DNA of 64,000 bases from CAYLYP01 sp964387795 (GCA_964387795.1 CAYLYP010000006.1:6844-70843); one strand, 5' to 3'; counted from the first letter of the stretch, positions 52,743-62,368 are shown. Notes: a model not told the origin generated them from the sequence alone. Program-made: numbers and translations.

Positions 52743-55112
52743 TTAAATAAAGAGGTATTTATTAAGGTATGAATTTAGAAAAGAAAAGTGTTTTTTAAGG
52801 GTTTCCGTGAAATGTAGTATTTGTGAATGAGAAATTGGATGGGTTAGGTTAAGGAAGTATTCACAATTGTGCCTGATACTAATTGTGCCAAAGGAAGATT
52901 GCATGCTCATTAGTGCTTTTATTTGTTTATTGGCCTGATTAAAATTATTGGCCATTAATTGTTCTTCAATGCTAAAAATCAGATTTTTTGAATCATCGAT
53001 GAATGCGTTGAAAATCCCTTTAATAATATGGTTATCAACACTTGGATATTGTTTTTGTAGGTTTTGGATTTTTGATTCGATAATCAGGACATCAAATTCA
53101 CCAATAATTTCATCGAAGACATCATGACTGATCATTTTTTTATCAATAAGATCCTGGGGCAGTTGAAGATGAAATAGTATCAGTTCTTTTGTAATAGGTT
53201 TTGAATAATATGCCCACGCACCTTTGCTTAGGTAAGCACTCATTTCGTTTGCATTAAAAACTTCAGATAGTATAATGATAGGGGTGTTTGATGAGGGCGA
53301 ACGTTTTATTTCGTTTATATAATCTTTTGTATCCCAGTCAGGTAATGAAGAATCCAGATAGATATAATTAAATCTGCTATGTTTAAGTGACGATAATTCG
53401 TTTAAGTTTGAAATGCATTGAGCTACGAAATTAAAAGAATCACCCCAGGTTTTAAAAAGCTCAGCATATACTTTGCTATGGGTAATAAATAATAAGGTTT
53501 TTTTATTTGTATTATCAGGTAAATTGTTGATTAGTAATGGGTGTAAATATGAAGCTGATGTTGATTTAATTTCAATCCAGAAACGACTTCCTTCGCCAGG
53601 AGTGCTTACTGCATAAATTTTGTGATCCAGTGACCCGGCTAAATAAATACAATGACCAATGCCTTTTTGAGGAATTTCATTTATAAAATCTTTGTTTGAT
53701 TGATATGAAACATTTAGGATTTTATCCAGTTTATGTTGAATGATGCCGATGCCAGTGTCCGATAATTCTATCCTGAGTTTTTTTTCGCCAACTTTATTGT
53801 TTTCGCAAAAAAAGCCCAGTTGGATAAATCCTTTTGGGGTGTGTTTTACGGCATTTGAGATAAACTCTTCAATAATTTGATTTAAAATTGATTGGTTTGA
53901 ATAAATAGCTTCCGGGAAATCATTTTGGATATAGGTTTTAAACTGAAGCTTTGGGTTTGATGGCTGGTTATTAAAGAATAATGAGGCATTATGAATAATA
54001 TCCTCAATTTTTATTAATGATATAGGATTAGAATTGGCAACCAGGTTAGAAACTGTAGATTTAACAATACTGTTAAGGTTTTGGGAAGCATGATACGCCT
54101 GAAGGCAAAGCTCGTCAATATATTGTTTTTGATTTCGTGACAGCTTAGATTCTTTTAATAAAGAAGTAATTGAATTTATTGCAGATAAAGGTTTTGAAAG
54201 TTCAATTGTTAATTCATTCCAAAATGAGTTTTTAAAATCTGTTAATCGGTTTTTAATAATTTCCGGGTTTAAAATTTGTTGAATGTAAGTGGACGATGAA
54301 ATAGGATTTAGAAATAAGCAAAGTTGATTCTCGTTTAAAGGGCTAAGAAGAATGGTATGTGTTTTTGAGTTTATTTGAGAAACAGGGATTTCGGATTTGG
54401 TTGATGAAAGTAAACATTGTGCTGCTTCTTTAGCAATCTGTTGATGGTAATCTGGGAATAAGTCGCTGAGCTTGAGGTTTGTTTTTTGGGGGGTTAAAGA
54501 AAAGCATTCATCAAAAACTTTATTTGTGCGGATTATTTGAAAGGACTGATTTTTTGGTTTTTTGCATTTGCTTATTAGTGCAATTCCCTGTATGTTGTTG
54601 TCAAACAATGTATCAAGCAAAAACTGGGTTTTAATTAATTTGGATTCAGCAGCTTTTAATTCTTTTTTTTTGTCTTGAAAGCTTGATTTGAAATGATTTA
54701 GCTGTTGAGCTTGTGTTTTAATAGTGTTTTCCTGTGATAAAGTGCAAAAGGTTTTCTCAATAAGCGAAATAATATCCTCTGAAATAATAGGTTTTGAAAC
54801 AAAATAATCAATTTTCAAATGAATCGATTCCAGAAGATAGTCAACGTCCGAATGGGCAGTAGTAATGATGATTTTTGTGTCAGGTTGAACTTTTTTAATC
54901 TCTTTAATCATTTTCAGTCCATCCATTTTTGGCATTCGGATGTCTGTTATAACCATTTCAGGTTTTTCTTCTAAAAAAAGTTTTAATCCTTCCAGACCGT
55001 CTTCTGCTAAAAAGATGTGTTTGAATCTTTTTTCAAGAATACGACCCAGGGTAATCCTGCTTGCTTTTTGATCTTCAACAATTAGTATTTTGAAAGGATA
55101 TTCAGTTTTCAT
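52743..55112 (-). CDS. Protein C: REC plus degenerate hybrid histidine kinase (pseudokinase-like)
   Basis: A 789-aa protein, predicted cytoplasmic. The N-terminal receiver is complete (ILIVEDQKA, VITDIRMPKMDG, ITTAHSD, SKP) and closely resembles kinase B's. A coiled coil and a PAS-like part follow. The HisKA-like helix reads LTIELSKPL where SHEIRTPL is expected, so the His is Ile303. HATPase keeps ISNAVKHTPKG and DTGIGI, but the last glycine box is GIGHCIYLAG. A second receiver has THSK in place of the acidic pair, although its Asp and Lys remain. The Hpt-like tail reads IKALMSMQSSFG, with Lys732 in place of His. An unbroken frame this long argues that it is kept by selection, perhaps as a regulator or titrating partner. 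It starts 26 bp from the recQ stop. Confidence 0.8.
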   Translation of the reverse strand: MKTEYPFKILIVEDQKASRITLGRILEKRFKHIFLAEDGLEGLKLFLEEKPEMVITDIRMPKMDGLKMIKEIKKVQPDTKIIITTAHSDVDYLLESIHLKIDYFVSKPIISEDIISLIEKTFCTLSQENTIKTQAQQLNHFKSSFQDKKKELKAAESKLIKTQFLLDTLFDNNIQGIALISKCKKPKNQSFQIIRTNKVFDECFSLTPQKTNLKLSDLFPDYHQQIAKEAAQCLLSSTKSEIPVSQINSKTHTILLSPLNENQLCLFLNPISSSTYIQQILNPEIIKNRLTDFKNSFWNELTIELSKPLSAINSITSLLKESKLSRNQKQYIDELCLQAYHASQNLNSIVKSTVSNLVANSNPISLIKIEDIIHNASLFFNNQPSNPKLQFKTYIQNDFPEAIYSNQSILNQIIEEFISNAVKHTPKGFIQLGFFCENNKVGEKKLRIELSDTGIGIIQHKLDKILNVSYQSNKDFINEIPQKGIGHCIYLAGSLDHKIYAVSTPGEGSRFWIEIKSTSASYLHPLLINNLPDNTNKKTLLFITHSKVYAELFKTWGDSFNFVAQCISNLNELSSLKHSRFNYIYLDSSLPDWDTKDYINEIKRSPSSNTPIIILSEVFNANEMSAYLSKGAWAYYSKPITKELILFHLQLPQDLIDKKMISHDVFDEIIGEFDVLIIESKIQNLQKQYPSVDNHIIKGIFNAFIDDSKNLIFSIEEQLMANNFNQANKQIKALMSMQSSFGTISIRHNCEYFLNLTHPISHSQILHFTETLKKHFSFLNSYLNKYLFI

Positions 55113-55137
55113 AGCTTAGTTTGGAAATTGCGTAAAA

Positions 55138-57042
55138 TTAACAAATGATAAATGATTCTCCATTTTTATCTTGTTTTATTTCTCCATTGTCAATTAAAAA
55201 TCGCAATACTGTGATTGTTTTTTGTTCATTGCCCTGAACCATTTTTACAATTTCAGCTAATGTATTGGCTTTATTTTTAATTGCTGAAAGTATTGCTTTT
55301 TTAATAATTTCAAATTCACTGTCAGATATGTTATTGTTGCTATCAGACCTGCAAATATCACATTTTTTACAAATTGAAGTGTTGGTTTCGGAAAAATATT
55401 CAAGTAAATATATATTCCGGCAAGTATTTGTTTGGCTAACATAATCAATCATTTTTTCAATTCTGATTCTTGCCTGTTCTTTATTAAAGTTATAGATTTG
55501 AGTGGATATAAGTAGGTCATTATCCGGGAATCTTTCTTTCAGATAGCTTATCTGAGGCTTATCGTTAGCGGGAACATAATCCAGTATATTTACAGATTTT
55601 AAGTATTCAAGGTTTTTATTGATTTTTTCACTGCTTGTACTTAACCTTGAGGCAAGTTCTTGTTCGCTTATTTTGGTGTAATTATTAAAAGTCCCTGAGT
55701 AGGAGCGGAGGATAGTTTTTATTAATGCTTCAAATTTTGGATTTGCTACGTAATATTTATATAGTTCTTCATTGTTAACTGTAAAAAATATACGTGAAGG
55801 GTTTAGGATGCTTTCAGAGAGTATGATTAGTTCTTCTTTCTCAAGTAGTTTTAATGAGTTATATACTGTTGTAATATTTAGGTTGTATGAAGTTGCAAAA
55901 TCATGAATGTCAAAAGGGAAGGAGAGTCCTTTTCCACTTCCGATAGCTAATTGGAAATAGTTTCCAAGGGCATTATAAACCTGTTTGATTAAAGGAATTG
56001 GAGGATATGCATTGCTAAAGTTTTTACGGGCTTCAAGAATATCTGAATGATTATATAATAGTATTGCAAATGCCTTTAAGCCATCCCGGCCAGCTCTGCC
56101 AGCTTCCTGAAAGTATGCCTCTGGGCTGTCTGGAAGGTCAAAGTGGATTACCATCCTAACATCAGGTTTGTCGATTCCCATTCCAAAAGCATTGGTAGCA
56201 ACCATTACTCTTTTTTGAGATTTCATCCACTGCATTTGTTTAATATCCCTTATCGCAGGAGGGAGGCCAGCATGATAATAATCTGCTGTAATGTTGTTTT
56301 TATTGAGAAGATTGGATATTTCAACAGTTTTTTTTCTGTTCCTTACATAAATAATTGCGCTGCCCTGAACGCGATTGAGCATCCTGATGATTCGATTGTT
56401 TTTGTCTTCCTCTTCAAGACAGGCATAAGTGAGGTTGGGTCTGTTGAAACTTGTTGAAAAGACATTATTGTTTTTGAAAAGAAGGTTTTTCTGGATGTCC
56501 TCTATTACCGGAACAGTAGCAGTAGCAGTTAAGGCAAGGATAGGGACTGATGGGTGCAATTCTCTTATTTGTGCAATCTGCAAATAGGAAGGCCTGAAAT
56601 CATATCCCCATTGAGAAATACAATGCGCCTCGTCAACTGCAACCAGGTTGACTTTCATTTTTTCTATCCTTTTACGCGCCAGGTCAGAACAAAGCCTTTC
56701 AGGAGACATATAAACAATTTTTATGTCTCCATAGATGCAATTATCTAGTGCAATGTCAATTTCATTGCTGCTCATCCCCGAATAGACTGCTATTGCTTTT
56801 ATCCCTCTTGATTTTAGATTTTCAACCTGGTCTTTCATTAGGGCAATAAGAGGTGAAATGACCAGACATATACCTGGCAATATCAGTGCCGGGATCTGAT
56901 AACAGATTGATTTGCCACCTCCGGTGGGGAGCATGGCTAAAGTATCCTGATTGTTAATAACTGATTGGATTATTTCCTCTTGTAATGGTCTGAAACAATC
57001 ATATCCCCAATATTTTTTTAATATTTCAATAGGTTGGATCAA
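55138..57042 (-). CDS. recQ: ATP-dependent DNA helicase RecQ
   Basis: A 634-aa SF2 helicase that unwinds duplex and branched DNA during repair. Motif 0 is YDCFRPLQEEII, Walker A MLPTGGGKS (K44), Walker B VDEAHCISQWGYDF, and motif VI contains QEAGRAGRDG. The zinc-binding RQC region is present (CRNIYLLEYF then CKKCDIC), followed by a winged-helix part and a short C-terminal helical region. A typical HRDC domain is not evident, which is normal for the shorter Bacteroidota form. It is the first of four genes on the minus strand; protein C follows after 25 bp, so they may be cotranscribed although the roles look unrelated. Confidence 0.93.
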   Translation of the reverse strand: MIQPIEILKKYWGYDCFRPLQEEIIQSVINNQDTLAMLPTGGGKSICYQIPALILPGICLVISPLIALMKDQVENLKSRGIKAIAVYSGMSSNEIDIALDNCIYGDIKIVYMSPERLCSDLARKRIEKMKVNLVAVDEAHCISQWGYDFRPSYLQIAQIRELHPSVPILALTATATVPVIEDIQKNLLFKNNNVFSTSFNRPNLTYACLEEEDKNNRIIRMLNRVQGSAIIYVRNRKKTVEISNLLNKNNITADYYHAGLPPAIRDIKQMQWMKSQKRVMVATNAFGMGIDKPDVRMVIHFDLPDSPEAYFQEAGRAGRDGLKAFAILLYNHSDILEARKNFSNAYPPIPLIKQVYNALGNYFQLAIGSGKGLSFPFDIHDFATSYNLNITTVYNSLKLLEKEELIILSESILNPSRIFFTVNNEELYKYYVANPKFEALIKTILRSYSGTFNNYTKISEQELASRLSTSSEKINKNLEYLKSVNILDYVPANDKPQISYLKERFPDNDLLISTQIYNFNKEQARIRIEKMIDYVSQTNTCRNIYLLEYFSETNTSICKKCDICRSDSNNNISDSEFEIIKKAILSAIKNKANTLAEIVKMVQGNEQKTITVLRFLIDNGEIKQDKNGESFIIC

Positions 57043-57152
57043 ATCTTCGTTTTTTGGCGTTTTATTACTGTAAAATTATTATATTTTTGCTTTGTTTTTC
57101 ATTTGTCTTGGGGTTTGATTTTTGCATTTTTGAAGTTTTTAAGACCAACAGT

Positions 57153-58514
57153 ATGAAAAAGATCTTTTTAGTTTCAGCATTCATTTGTTTTACTTCTATT
57201 TTATGCTTTTCACAGGACAGGAGCTTTGAGTTTCTGGATGCTTGCTGGAATGGTAATTTAGAAAAAGTAGATTCTCTAATATCAGATAGCGTGGATGTAA
57301 ATACCATGACCTATGAAGATGTATCCGGATTAATGTATGCATCAGAACAGGGACATTTAGACGTTGTGAAGTTACTCGTTGAGTCTGGTGCATGGCTTGA
57401 TGAACGTTCAATGTTTGGAGTATCAGCGTTAATAAGTTCAGTTAAAGCAGGTCATCTTGATGTGGCAGAATATTTAATAGTTTCAGGGGCCAATATCAAT
57501 CTTTCAGATTATGATGGGGTAACTCCCCTAATATATGCTGCATCTTCTGGTTTGTTTTATATAACAGAAATGCTTGCCTATTATGGCGCGGATATAAATC
57601 AAAAAACTTCTGAAGGAGTTACTGCACTGATGGCAGCTTCATGGTATGGATACAATGAACTGATTGGATTGCTCCTTGACCTTGGGGCAAACATTGAAGA
57701 TAAGGATAAGCTTGGGTTGACTGCCCTTTCGTATGCCATATTATCAGAGAAAGCAGAAACTGTGAGCTATTTAATATCATATGGGGCAAACATTGAATAT
57801 CAGACATATAAGGGATATACGCCTTTATCAACAACAGTTATAAAGAACTCAAAAGAGATTGCCGAATTGTTGATAGTTAATGATGTGAAAATTAATACTG
57901 ATATTAAACAAGACAGACATGCAGTTGTAATTGCTAAAGTTTTAAAAAACAGGCCGATGGAATTGCTTTTAACTAAGGAAGGGGCAAGAATTGGTGAAAT
58001 TGTAATGGGACCACCTATGCTATCCCTATTCTCATGGATAGGTGCTGATGAACCTATTCTTGGAGGGATGCTGGGAATTCAGGAATTAAAATATGGAATT
58101 GAAGTTCATGCTGGTTTTGCTGGTCGTTTAGGGAGTAAATTTATTCAGCAAAGAGTTTCTTCAAACAGGATAAATCAATATAGGGAATCACGCTATTATA
58201 CCTATTTGGGTGTTCAGAAAGATTTTCCGATTTTTTCATATAGAAAGTGGAGCATTGATTGTTTAGCCGGCCTTCGTCTTTGGTATTCGGATGGGAAGTA
58301 TACCGGGACACTTGTTAATGCACCACAGGTAGTGAAATTAAGGCCTTCATTATCTGGTTCATTGAATTACTCATCTTTCTTTTTAAGAGTAGGATATGAT
58401 AGGATCCCTTTAGGCTATGTCAATATTCCAATCCAAAAGATATCATTATCTTTGGGATGGAACATAATACCCTCAAGTATAATAAAGCTTAAAAGGTATA
58501 AGCTCCCTTTCTGA
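57153..58514 (+). CDS. Exported ankyrin-repeat protein with barrel-like C-terminus
   Basis: About 453 aa from ATG at 57153 (MKKIFLVSAF, signal peptide ending near LCFSQ). An earlier in-frame ATG at 57054 overlaps the divergent recQ promoter area and would add a second hydrophobic stretch, so it is less likely. Residues about 25-280 form seven ankyrin repeats, for example GLMYASEQGHLDVVKLLVES and ALMAASWYGYNELIGLLLDL. The last 170 residues change to alternating beta strands (SLSGSLNYSSFFLRVGYD, ISLSLGWNIIPSS) ending in F, like a small outer-membrane barrel. Ankyrin repeats in an exported barrel protein are unusual; the role is unknown. Confidence 0.75.
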   Translation: MKKIFLVSAFICFTSILCFSQDRSFEFLDACWNGNLEKVDSLISDSVDVNTMTYEDVSGLMYASEQGHLDVVKLLVESGAWLDERSMFGVSALISSVKAGHLDVAEYLIVSGANINLSDYDGVTPLIYAASSGLFYITEMLAYYGADINQKTSEGVTALMAASWYGYNELIGLLLDLGANIEDKDKLGLTALSYAILSEKAETVSYLISYGANIEYQTYKGYTPLSTTVIKNSKEIAELLIVNDVKINTDIKQDRHAVVIAKVLKNRPMELLLTKEGARIGEIVMGPPMLSLFSWIGADEPILGGMLGIQELKYGIEVHAGFAGRLGSKFIQQRVSSNRINQYRESRYYTYLGVQKDFPIFSYRKWSIDCLAGLRLWYSDGKYTGTLVNAPQVVKLRPSLSGSLNYSSFFLRVGYDRIPLGYVNIPIQKISLSLGWNIIPSSIIKLKRYKLPF

Positions 58515-58619
58515 TTTTTTTTGCTCAGTGAAAAGTTTTATTATGCTGACTAAGAAGTTAATGGTTGAATGCTTGAACAAAATCTAAACATTTGTCATCT
58601 CAAAAAAAAAATGGATGTT

Positions 58620-59069
58620 ATGCGTCAAAGAATAATGTATTGGTTAAAATCAAGGGGATTGATCTGGGGATTTTGTATAATCTGGTTGGTGGCCGGGGCA
58701 GGAAATTGTAAAGATGTGACCGAAGATTGTACAGATGAAGATTATGCAAATTGCAATACAATCGAATTTACTGAAGGTTTGGTGGAGGTAGAATTAAGTA
58801 TTGATCAACATTATAAAGATGTGCGTGTTCAGCTTTTTGAGGGTAAGGTTGATGATGGGGTATTGTTTTTTGATGATCTTGTTAATGATGATTATTTTTC
58901 TTTTCTCAAACCTGTAGGCAAATTATATAGTGGCAGGGCTATTTATGTTTCAGGGATGGATTCGGTGGTTGTTGTGGATGGTGATAATATTAAAAACCTT
59001 ACTTATGTTGTATGTGAACTGCAGTGTAATGACTTAAAGAATGCTGTTTTGGATTTAAGGCTTAAGTAA
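58620..59069 (+). CDS. Small exported protein of unknown function
   Basis: About 149 aa from ATG at 58620; in-frame ATGs at 58611 and 58569 are alternatives. The N-terminus MRQRIMYWLKSRGL plus IWGFCIIWLVAGAGNC looks like a signal peptide; the final GAGNC is only a weak lipobox. The mature part starts Cys- and acid-rich (KDVTEDCTDEDYANC) and continues as beta strands (VEVELSIDQHYKDVRVQLFE), with two more Cys near the end in CELQC, suggesting disulphides. It lies 105 bp after the ankyrin gene on the same strand and may be its partner. I do not recognise a family. Confidence 0.6.
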   Translation: MRQRIMYWLKSRGLIWGFCIIWLVAGAGNCKDVTEDCTDEDYANCNTIEFTEGLVEVELSIDQHYKDVRVQLFEGKVDDGVLFFDDLVNDDYFSFLKPVGKLYSGRAIYVSGMDSVVVVDGDNIKNLTYVVCELQCNDLKNAVLDLRLK

Positions 59070-59224
59070 TTATAATGGTTTTTAAATTTAGTATTTTTTA
59101 ATAACTCGTTATTCTATAACCCGTGAAATCACTTGTGTTGGTGAAAAAAATTAGGATTAATTTTGCGCCTGCAACTTTTAAGCAAGTGGCATAATGATTT
59201 TTAATCGTTTGAAATTGTTTGAAT

Positions 59225-59608
59225 ATGAAAATAGCTGTGCCTGTTTTTCAAGGGCAGATTTGTGATTTTACTGTAATCCCCTCTTGGTCTTTATTGATTT
59301 TTACCGCTGATGAGGATAGAATAATTTATGAAGAAGTTCTTGAAATAAAGGGATGTAATCATAGTATCCTGAAAAAAATGTTGCCGGAATTGTTGTATAA
59401 AGGAGTTGATTGCATGCTTGTTGATACAATTGAGCCTTTAGCCGGAGAAGTTTTGAGCAATAAAGGAATTAGGGTTTATACCGGTAATCAGGGGGATGCA
59501 AAAACAAATGCTGAACTTTTTGTTCAGGATAAATTAGTACTTAATTTATATGAAAATCAGTTAGTAGAAAAAAAAGGGGAATTTGTTTGGAATGGTATTG
59601 AAGCATAG
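59225..59608 (+). CDS. NifX/NifB-like (dinitrogenase FeMo-cofactor domain) protein
   Basis: A 127-aa protein from ATG at 59225 (MKIAVPVFQGQICDF); an in-frame TTG two codons earlier is less likely. It fits the small stand-alone domain family PF02579: the MKIAVP start, then GVDCMLVDTIEPLAGEVL and GIRVYTGNQGDAKTNAEL. Relatives carry or bind iron-sulfur or FeMo-type clusters, and outside nitrogen fixers their role is poorly known. No nif genes are present. It converges on the Cys-rich small gene and FeoAB, so an iron-related function is plausible but inferred from context only. Confidence 0.8.
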   Translation: MKIAVPVFQGQICDFTVIPSWSLLIFTADEDRIIYEEVLEIKGCNHSILKKMLPELLYKGVDCMLVDTIEPLAGEVLSNKGIRVYTGNQGDAKTNAELFVQDKLVLNLYENQLVEKKGEFVWNGIEA

Positions 59609-59626
59609 AAACAATCAATTAGAATA

Positions 59627-59797
59627 TCAGAGTTGTTTTTTTGACATTTTTTCTTTTAATAAATAGCAATTTTTGCAATCACTATTGCAGGAAGAACATG
59701 ATGAACTCTTATTTTTGCTGGGCTTATAAAAAGATATAATCATTTTTATAAGAGCTACAAGCAGGACAAGTATTGTAAGATAATCCTGTATTCTCAT
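59627..59797 (-). CDS. FeoB-associated Cys-rich membrane protein
   Basis: A 56-aa protein on the minus strand. Residues 7-23 form one membrane helix (LTILVLLVALIKMIISF), followed by a basic linker and four Cys in the cluster SSCSSCNSDCKNC at 32-44. This size, topology and Cys spacing match the FeoB-associated Cys-rich membrane protein family (PF12669). It lies 30 bp downstream of FeoAB on the same strand. It may act as a cytoplasmic iron chaperone or an electron donor for the transporter; that is inference. ATG start and TGA stop are clear. Confidence 0.75.
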   Translation of the reverse strand: MRIQDYLTILVLLVALIKMIISFYKPSKNKSSSCSSCNSDCKNCYLLKEKMSKKQL

Positions 59798-59827
59798 TTT
59801 TTGTTTGTTTTTTAGTAAAAACTAAAT

Positions 59828-62368
59828 TCAAAAACCTGCAAGGCTTCCAATCTGGAATACCAGAAAAGCAGCAATCCATGCAATTGTAGTAGTATAAACA
59901 ATGGTGAACAATCCCCATTTCCAATGCCCCGATTCCCGGCTTATGGTTGCAATCACACCGATACATGGGAAATACAAAAGGATGAACACCATAAAAGAGA
60001 GTGCGATTAAAGGTGTAAAGACTGGCTGCCCTATTTTAGGGCCATCGATATACTTCTGGTTTTGGATTTTATTAATCAGGGAAGCATTTTGTGTCTGGGT
60101 AGGCATATCACCATGGTAAAGAACCCCAAGTGTGCTGACAACAATCTCTTTGGCTGCTATCCCTGAAATAATTGCTACAGACATTTTCCAATCAAATCCT
60201 AATGGACGCATAATAGGTTCTATGGTCTTGCCCATTTTGCCTATAAAAGATTCATTTTGTTGATTCTGGCTTTTTTCAAATTCAAGTACACTTATCTGTT
60301 CATTTAGCTTTTCCTGCTGAACAGCTATTTCATCTTTAGTTAAATCAGGATTGGCATTTTTATACTGTTCAAATGCTATTTTAAGTGATTCTGTTTTTTG
60401 TTCATGGCTTTTTGTCAGTTTAAACCCTGAGGGGAAGAATCCCAATGCCCATATTATTATACTTGCTATCAGGATAACCCCGCTTATTTTTCTTAAGTAG
60501 TGGACTGCTTTATCCCACATGTGTATAAATATTGACCTCCAGGTTGGTACCCTGTATGGTGGCAATTCCATTACAAATGGGACTTCATCTGTATTAAACA
60601 AAAACTTTTTCATAACAATGGCTGCCAGGATGGCTATCAATACCCCTCCCAAATAAATTGAAAAGAGTATTGTACCCTGATTGTTTGGAAAAAATGCACT
60701 TATCATCAATACATAAATTGGTAATCTTGCTGAGCATGACATGAATGGATTTATTAGCATGGTAAGCATCCTGTCATTTCGGTTTTCAAGTGTCCTTGTT
60801 GCCATTATTGCCGGGACATTACACCCAAAGCCCATTATCAATGGGATAAATGATTTTCCATGAAGACCTATTTTATGCATCAGCTTATCCATTATAAATA
60901 CAGCCCTGGACATATATCCGCTGTCCTCCATCAATGAGATAAAGAAAAAGAGCAATATGATGTTTGGAAGAAAAACAATTACACCTCCTACACCGCTTAC
61001 AATCCCATTTATCAATAAATCTTTAAGAGAGCCTTCGTTGAGTGTTGATTGTAAAAATCCACTTAATGCATCTACTCCTGATTCAATCCAGTCCATTGGG
61101 TAGCTGCCTAGTTTAAACGTTGCGGTAAACATCACCCACATGAAAAATAAAAAAAATGGAAACCCTAAATATTTATGGGTTAATATATCGTCAATAATCT
61201 GGCTTCTTTTCTTTCTTTCTGTTTTAGCCTGAATAAATGTTTCTTTCAGGGCTCCGGCAATAAAACCATATTTGAGGTCGGTAATTACTGTCTCAGGGCT
61301 TTCATGATAATGTTTTTCTATAGTATCGGATGCTTTTTGGCTTGTTTCCATTATAAGATCCCAATTAATGGTGTTTAGCCGGGTTTTCTCCAATGTCTCT
61401 TTGTCTGATTCCAGGAGTTTGATACTTAAAAATCTGCTTGATATTTTATCTGTTAAATGATAATTACCAGGGATATTTATTGTATTCTGTATTTGTTTGA
61501 TTGCCTTTTCAACGACAGCTCCATAGTTGATATGAATATGCCGTTGAACAGGGTCTCTGTCTTCAAATACCTCAATGATTTTATCAAATGCTTCTTTTAT
61601 GCCCTGACCTTTTGAACTTATTGCAGGGATCAGGGGTATGCCTAAAAGCTTCCCAAATGAATCGTAATCAAAGATATCACCTTTTGACTGAAGCTCATCA
61701 TACATATTAAGCACCATTACTACTTTGATGTCCATATCTATGAGTTGGGTGGTCAGGTAAAGGTTACGCTCGAGATTTGAGGCATCCACAACATTAACTA
61801 CAATATCAGGGATTGTTTCTTCAATGAAATTCCTGACAAATATTTCTTCCGGGGTATATGCTGAGATTGAATAAGTGCCCGGGAGGTCGGTGATATTAAA
61901 TATATAACCTCCTGTTTTAACAGTTGCTTCCTTGGCGTCTACTGTAACACCACTATAGTTTCCTACCTTTTCCCTGCTGCCCGAAGCAAAATTAAAAAAT
62001 GTCGTTTTGCCACAATTAGGATTCCCTACAAGTGCTATATTTATTGTTCTTCCTTTTTCAGGCAGGTTGTTTTTCGTTTCCTCAATAAATACCCCTTCGT
62101 AATTATTGTTTCCAATCTTCGTTTGTGGGGCAAGGATTAGTTCTTCATCTCTTACCACTTCAATGAGCTTTGCTTCGCTTCTCCTTAAAGAAACATTATA
62201 ACCCATGATTGAATATTCAACAGGATCGCGTAAAGGTGCATTGCGAATTACAATTACCTCTTTTCCAACAATAAAACCCATTTCAATGATTCTTTTGCGG
62301 AATGCTCCCCTGCCTCTTACTTTTGTAATGATGGCTTTTTCTCCATCTTTTAAATCAACCAACGACAT
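59828..62368 (-). CDS. feoB: Fused FeoA-FeoB ferrous iron transporter
   Basis: An 846-aa protein. Residues 1-75 are a FeoA SH3-like domain (FRKRIIEMGFIVGKEVIVIR). The FeoB G domain follows with G1 GNPNCGKTT (about 115-123), G3 DLPGTYS and G4 NMYDE. The C-terminal two Gate/core regions contain GFGCNVPAIMATRTLENRND and FIPLIMGFG. About eight to ten membrane helices carry Fe2+ across the inner membrane, gated by GTP binding. FeoA-FeoB fusion is common in Bacteroidota. A promoter with perfect 19-nt spacing is upstream, and the Cys-rich small gene follows. Confidence 0.95.
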   Translation of the reverse strand: MSLVDLKDGEKAIITKVRGRGAFRKRIIEMGFIVGKEVIVIRNAPLRDPVEYSIMGYNVSLRRSEAKLIEVVRDEELILAPQTKIGNNNYEGVFIEETKNNLPEKGRTINIALVGNPNCGKTTFFNFASGSREKVGNYSGVTVDAKEATVKTGGYIFNITDLPGTYSISAYTPEEIFVRNFIEETIPDIVVNVVDASNLERNLYLTTQLIDMDIKVVMVLNMYDELQSKGDIFDYDSFGKLLGIPLIPAISSKGQGIKEAFDKIIEVFEDRDPVQRHIHINYGAVVEKAIKQIQNTINIPGNYHLTDKISSRFLSIKLLESDKETLEKTRLNTINWDLIMETSQKASDTIEKHYHESPETVITDLKYGFIAGALKETFIQAKTERKKRSQIIDDILTHKYLGFPFFLFFMWVMFTATFKLGSYPMDWIESGVDALSGFLQSTLNEGSLKDLLINGIVSGVGGVIVFLPNIILLFFFISLMEDSGYMSRAVFIMDKLMHKIGLHGKSFIPLIMGFGCNVPAIMATRTLENRNDRMLTMLINPFMSCSARLPIYVLMISAFFPNNQGTILFSIYLGGVLIAILAAIVMKKFLFNTDEVPFVMELPPYRVPTWRSIFIHMWDKAVHYLRKISGVILIASIIIWALGFFPSGFKLTKSHEQKTESLKIAFEQYKNANPDLTKDEIAVQQEKLNEQISVLEFEKSQNQQNESFIGKMGKTIEPIMRPLGFDWKMSVAIISGIAAKEIVVSTLGVLYHGDMPTQTQNASLINKIQNQKYIDGPKIGQPVFTPLIALSFMVFILLYFPCIGVIATISRESGHWKWGLFTIVYTTTIAWIAAFLVFQIGSLAGF

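Noticed and set aside
59225..59608. Evidence for nitrogen fixation
   Set aside because: A lone NifX/NifB-like domain occurs in many non-fixing anaerobes; no nif genes are present.
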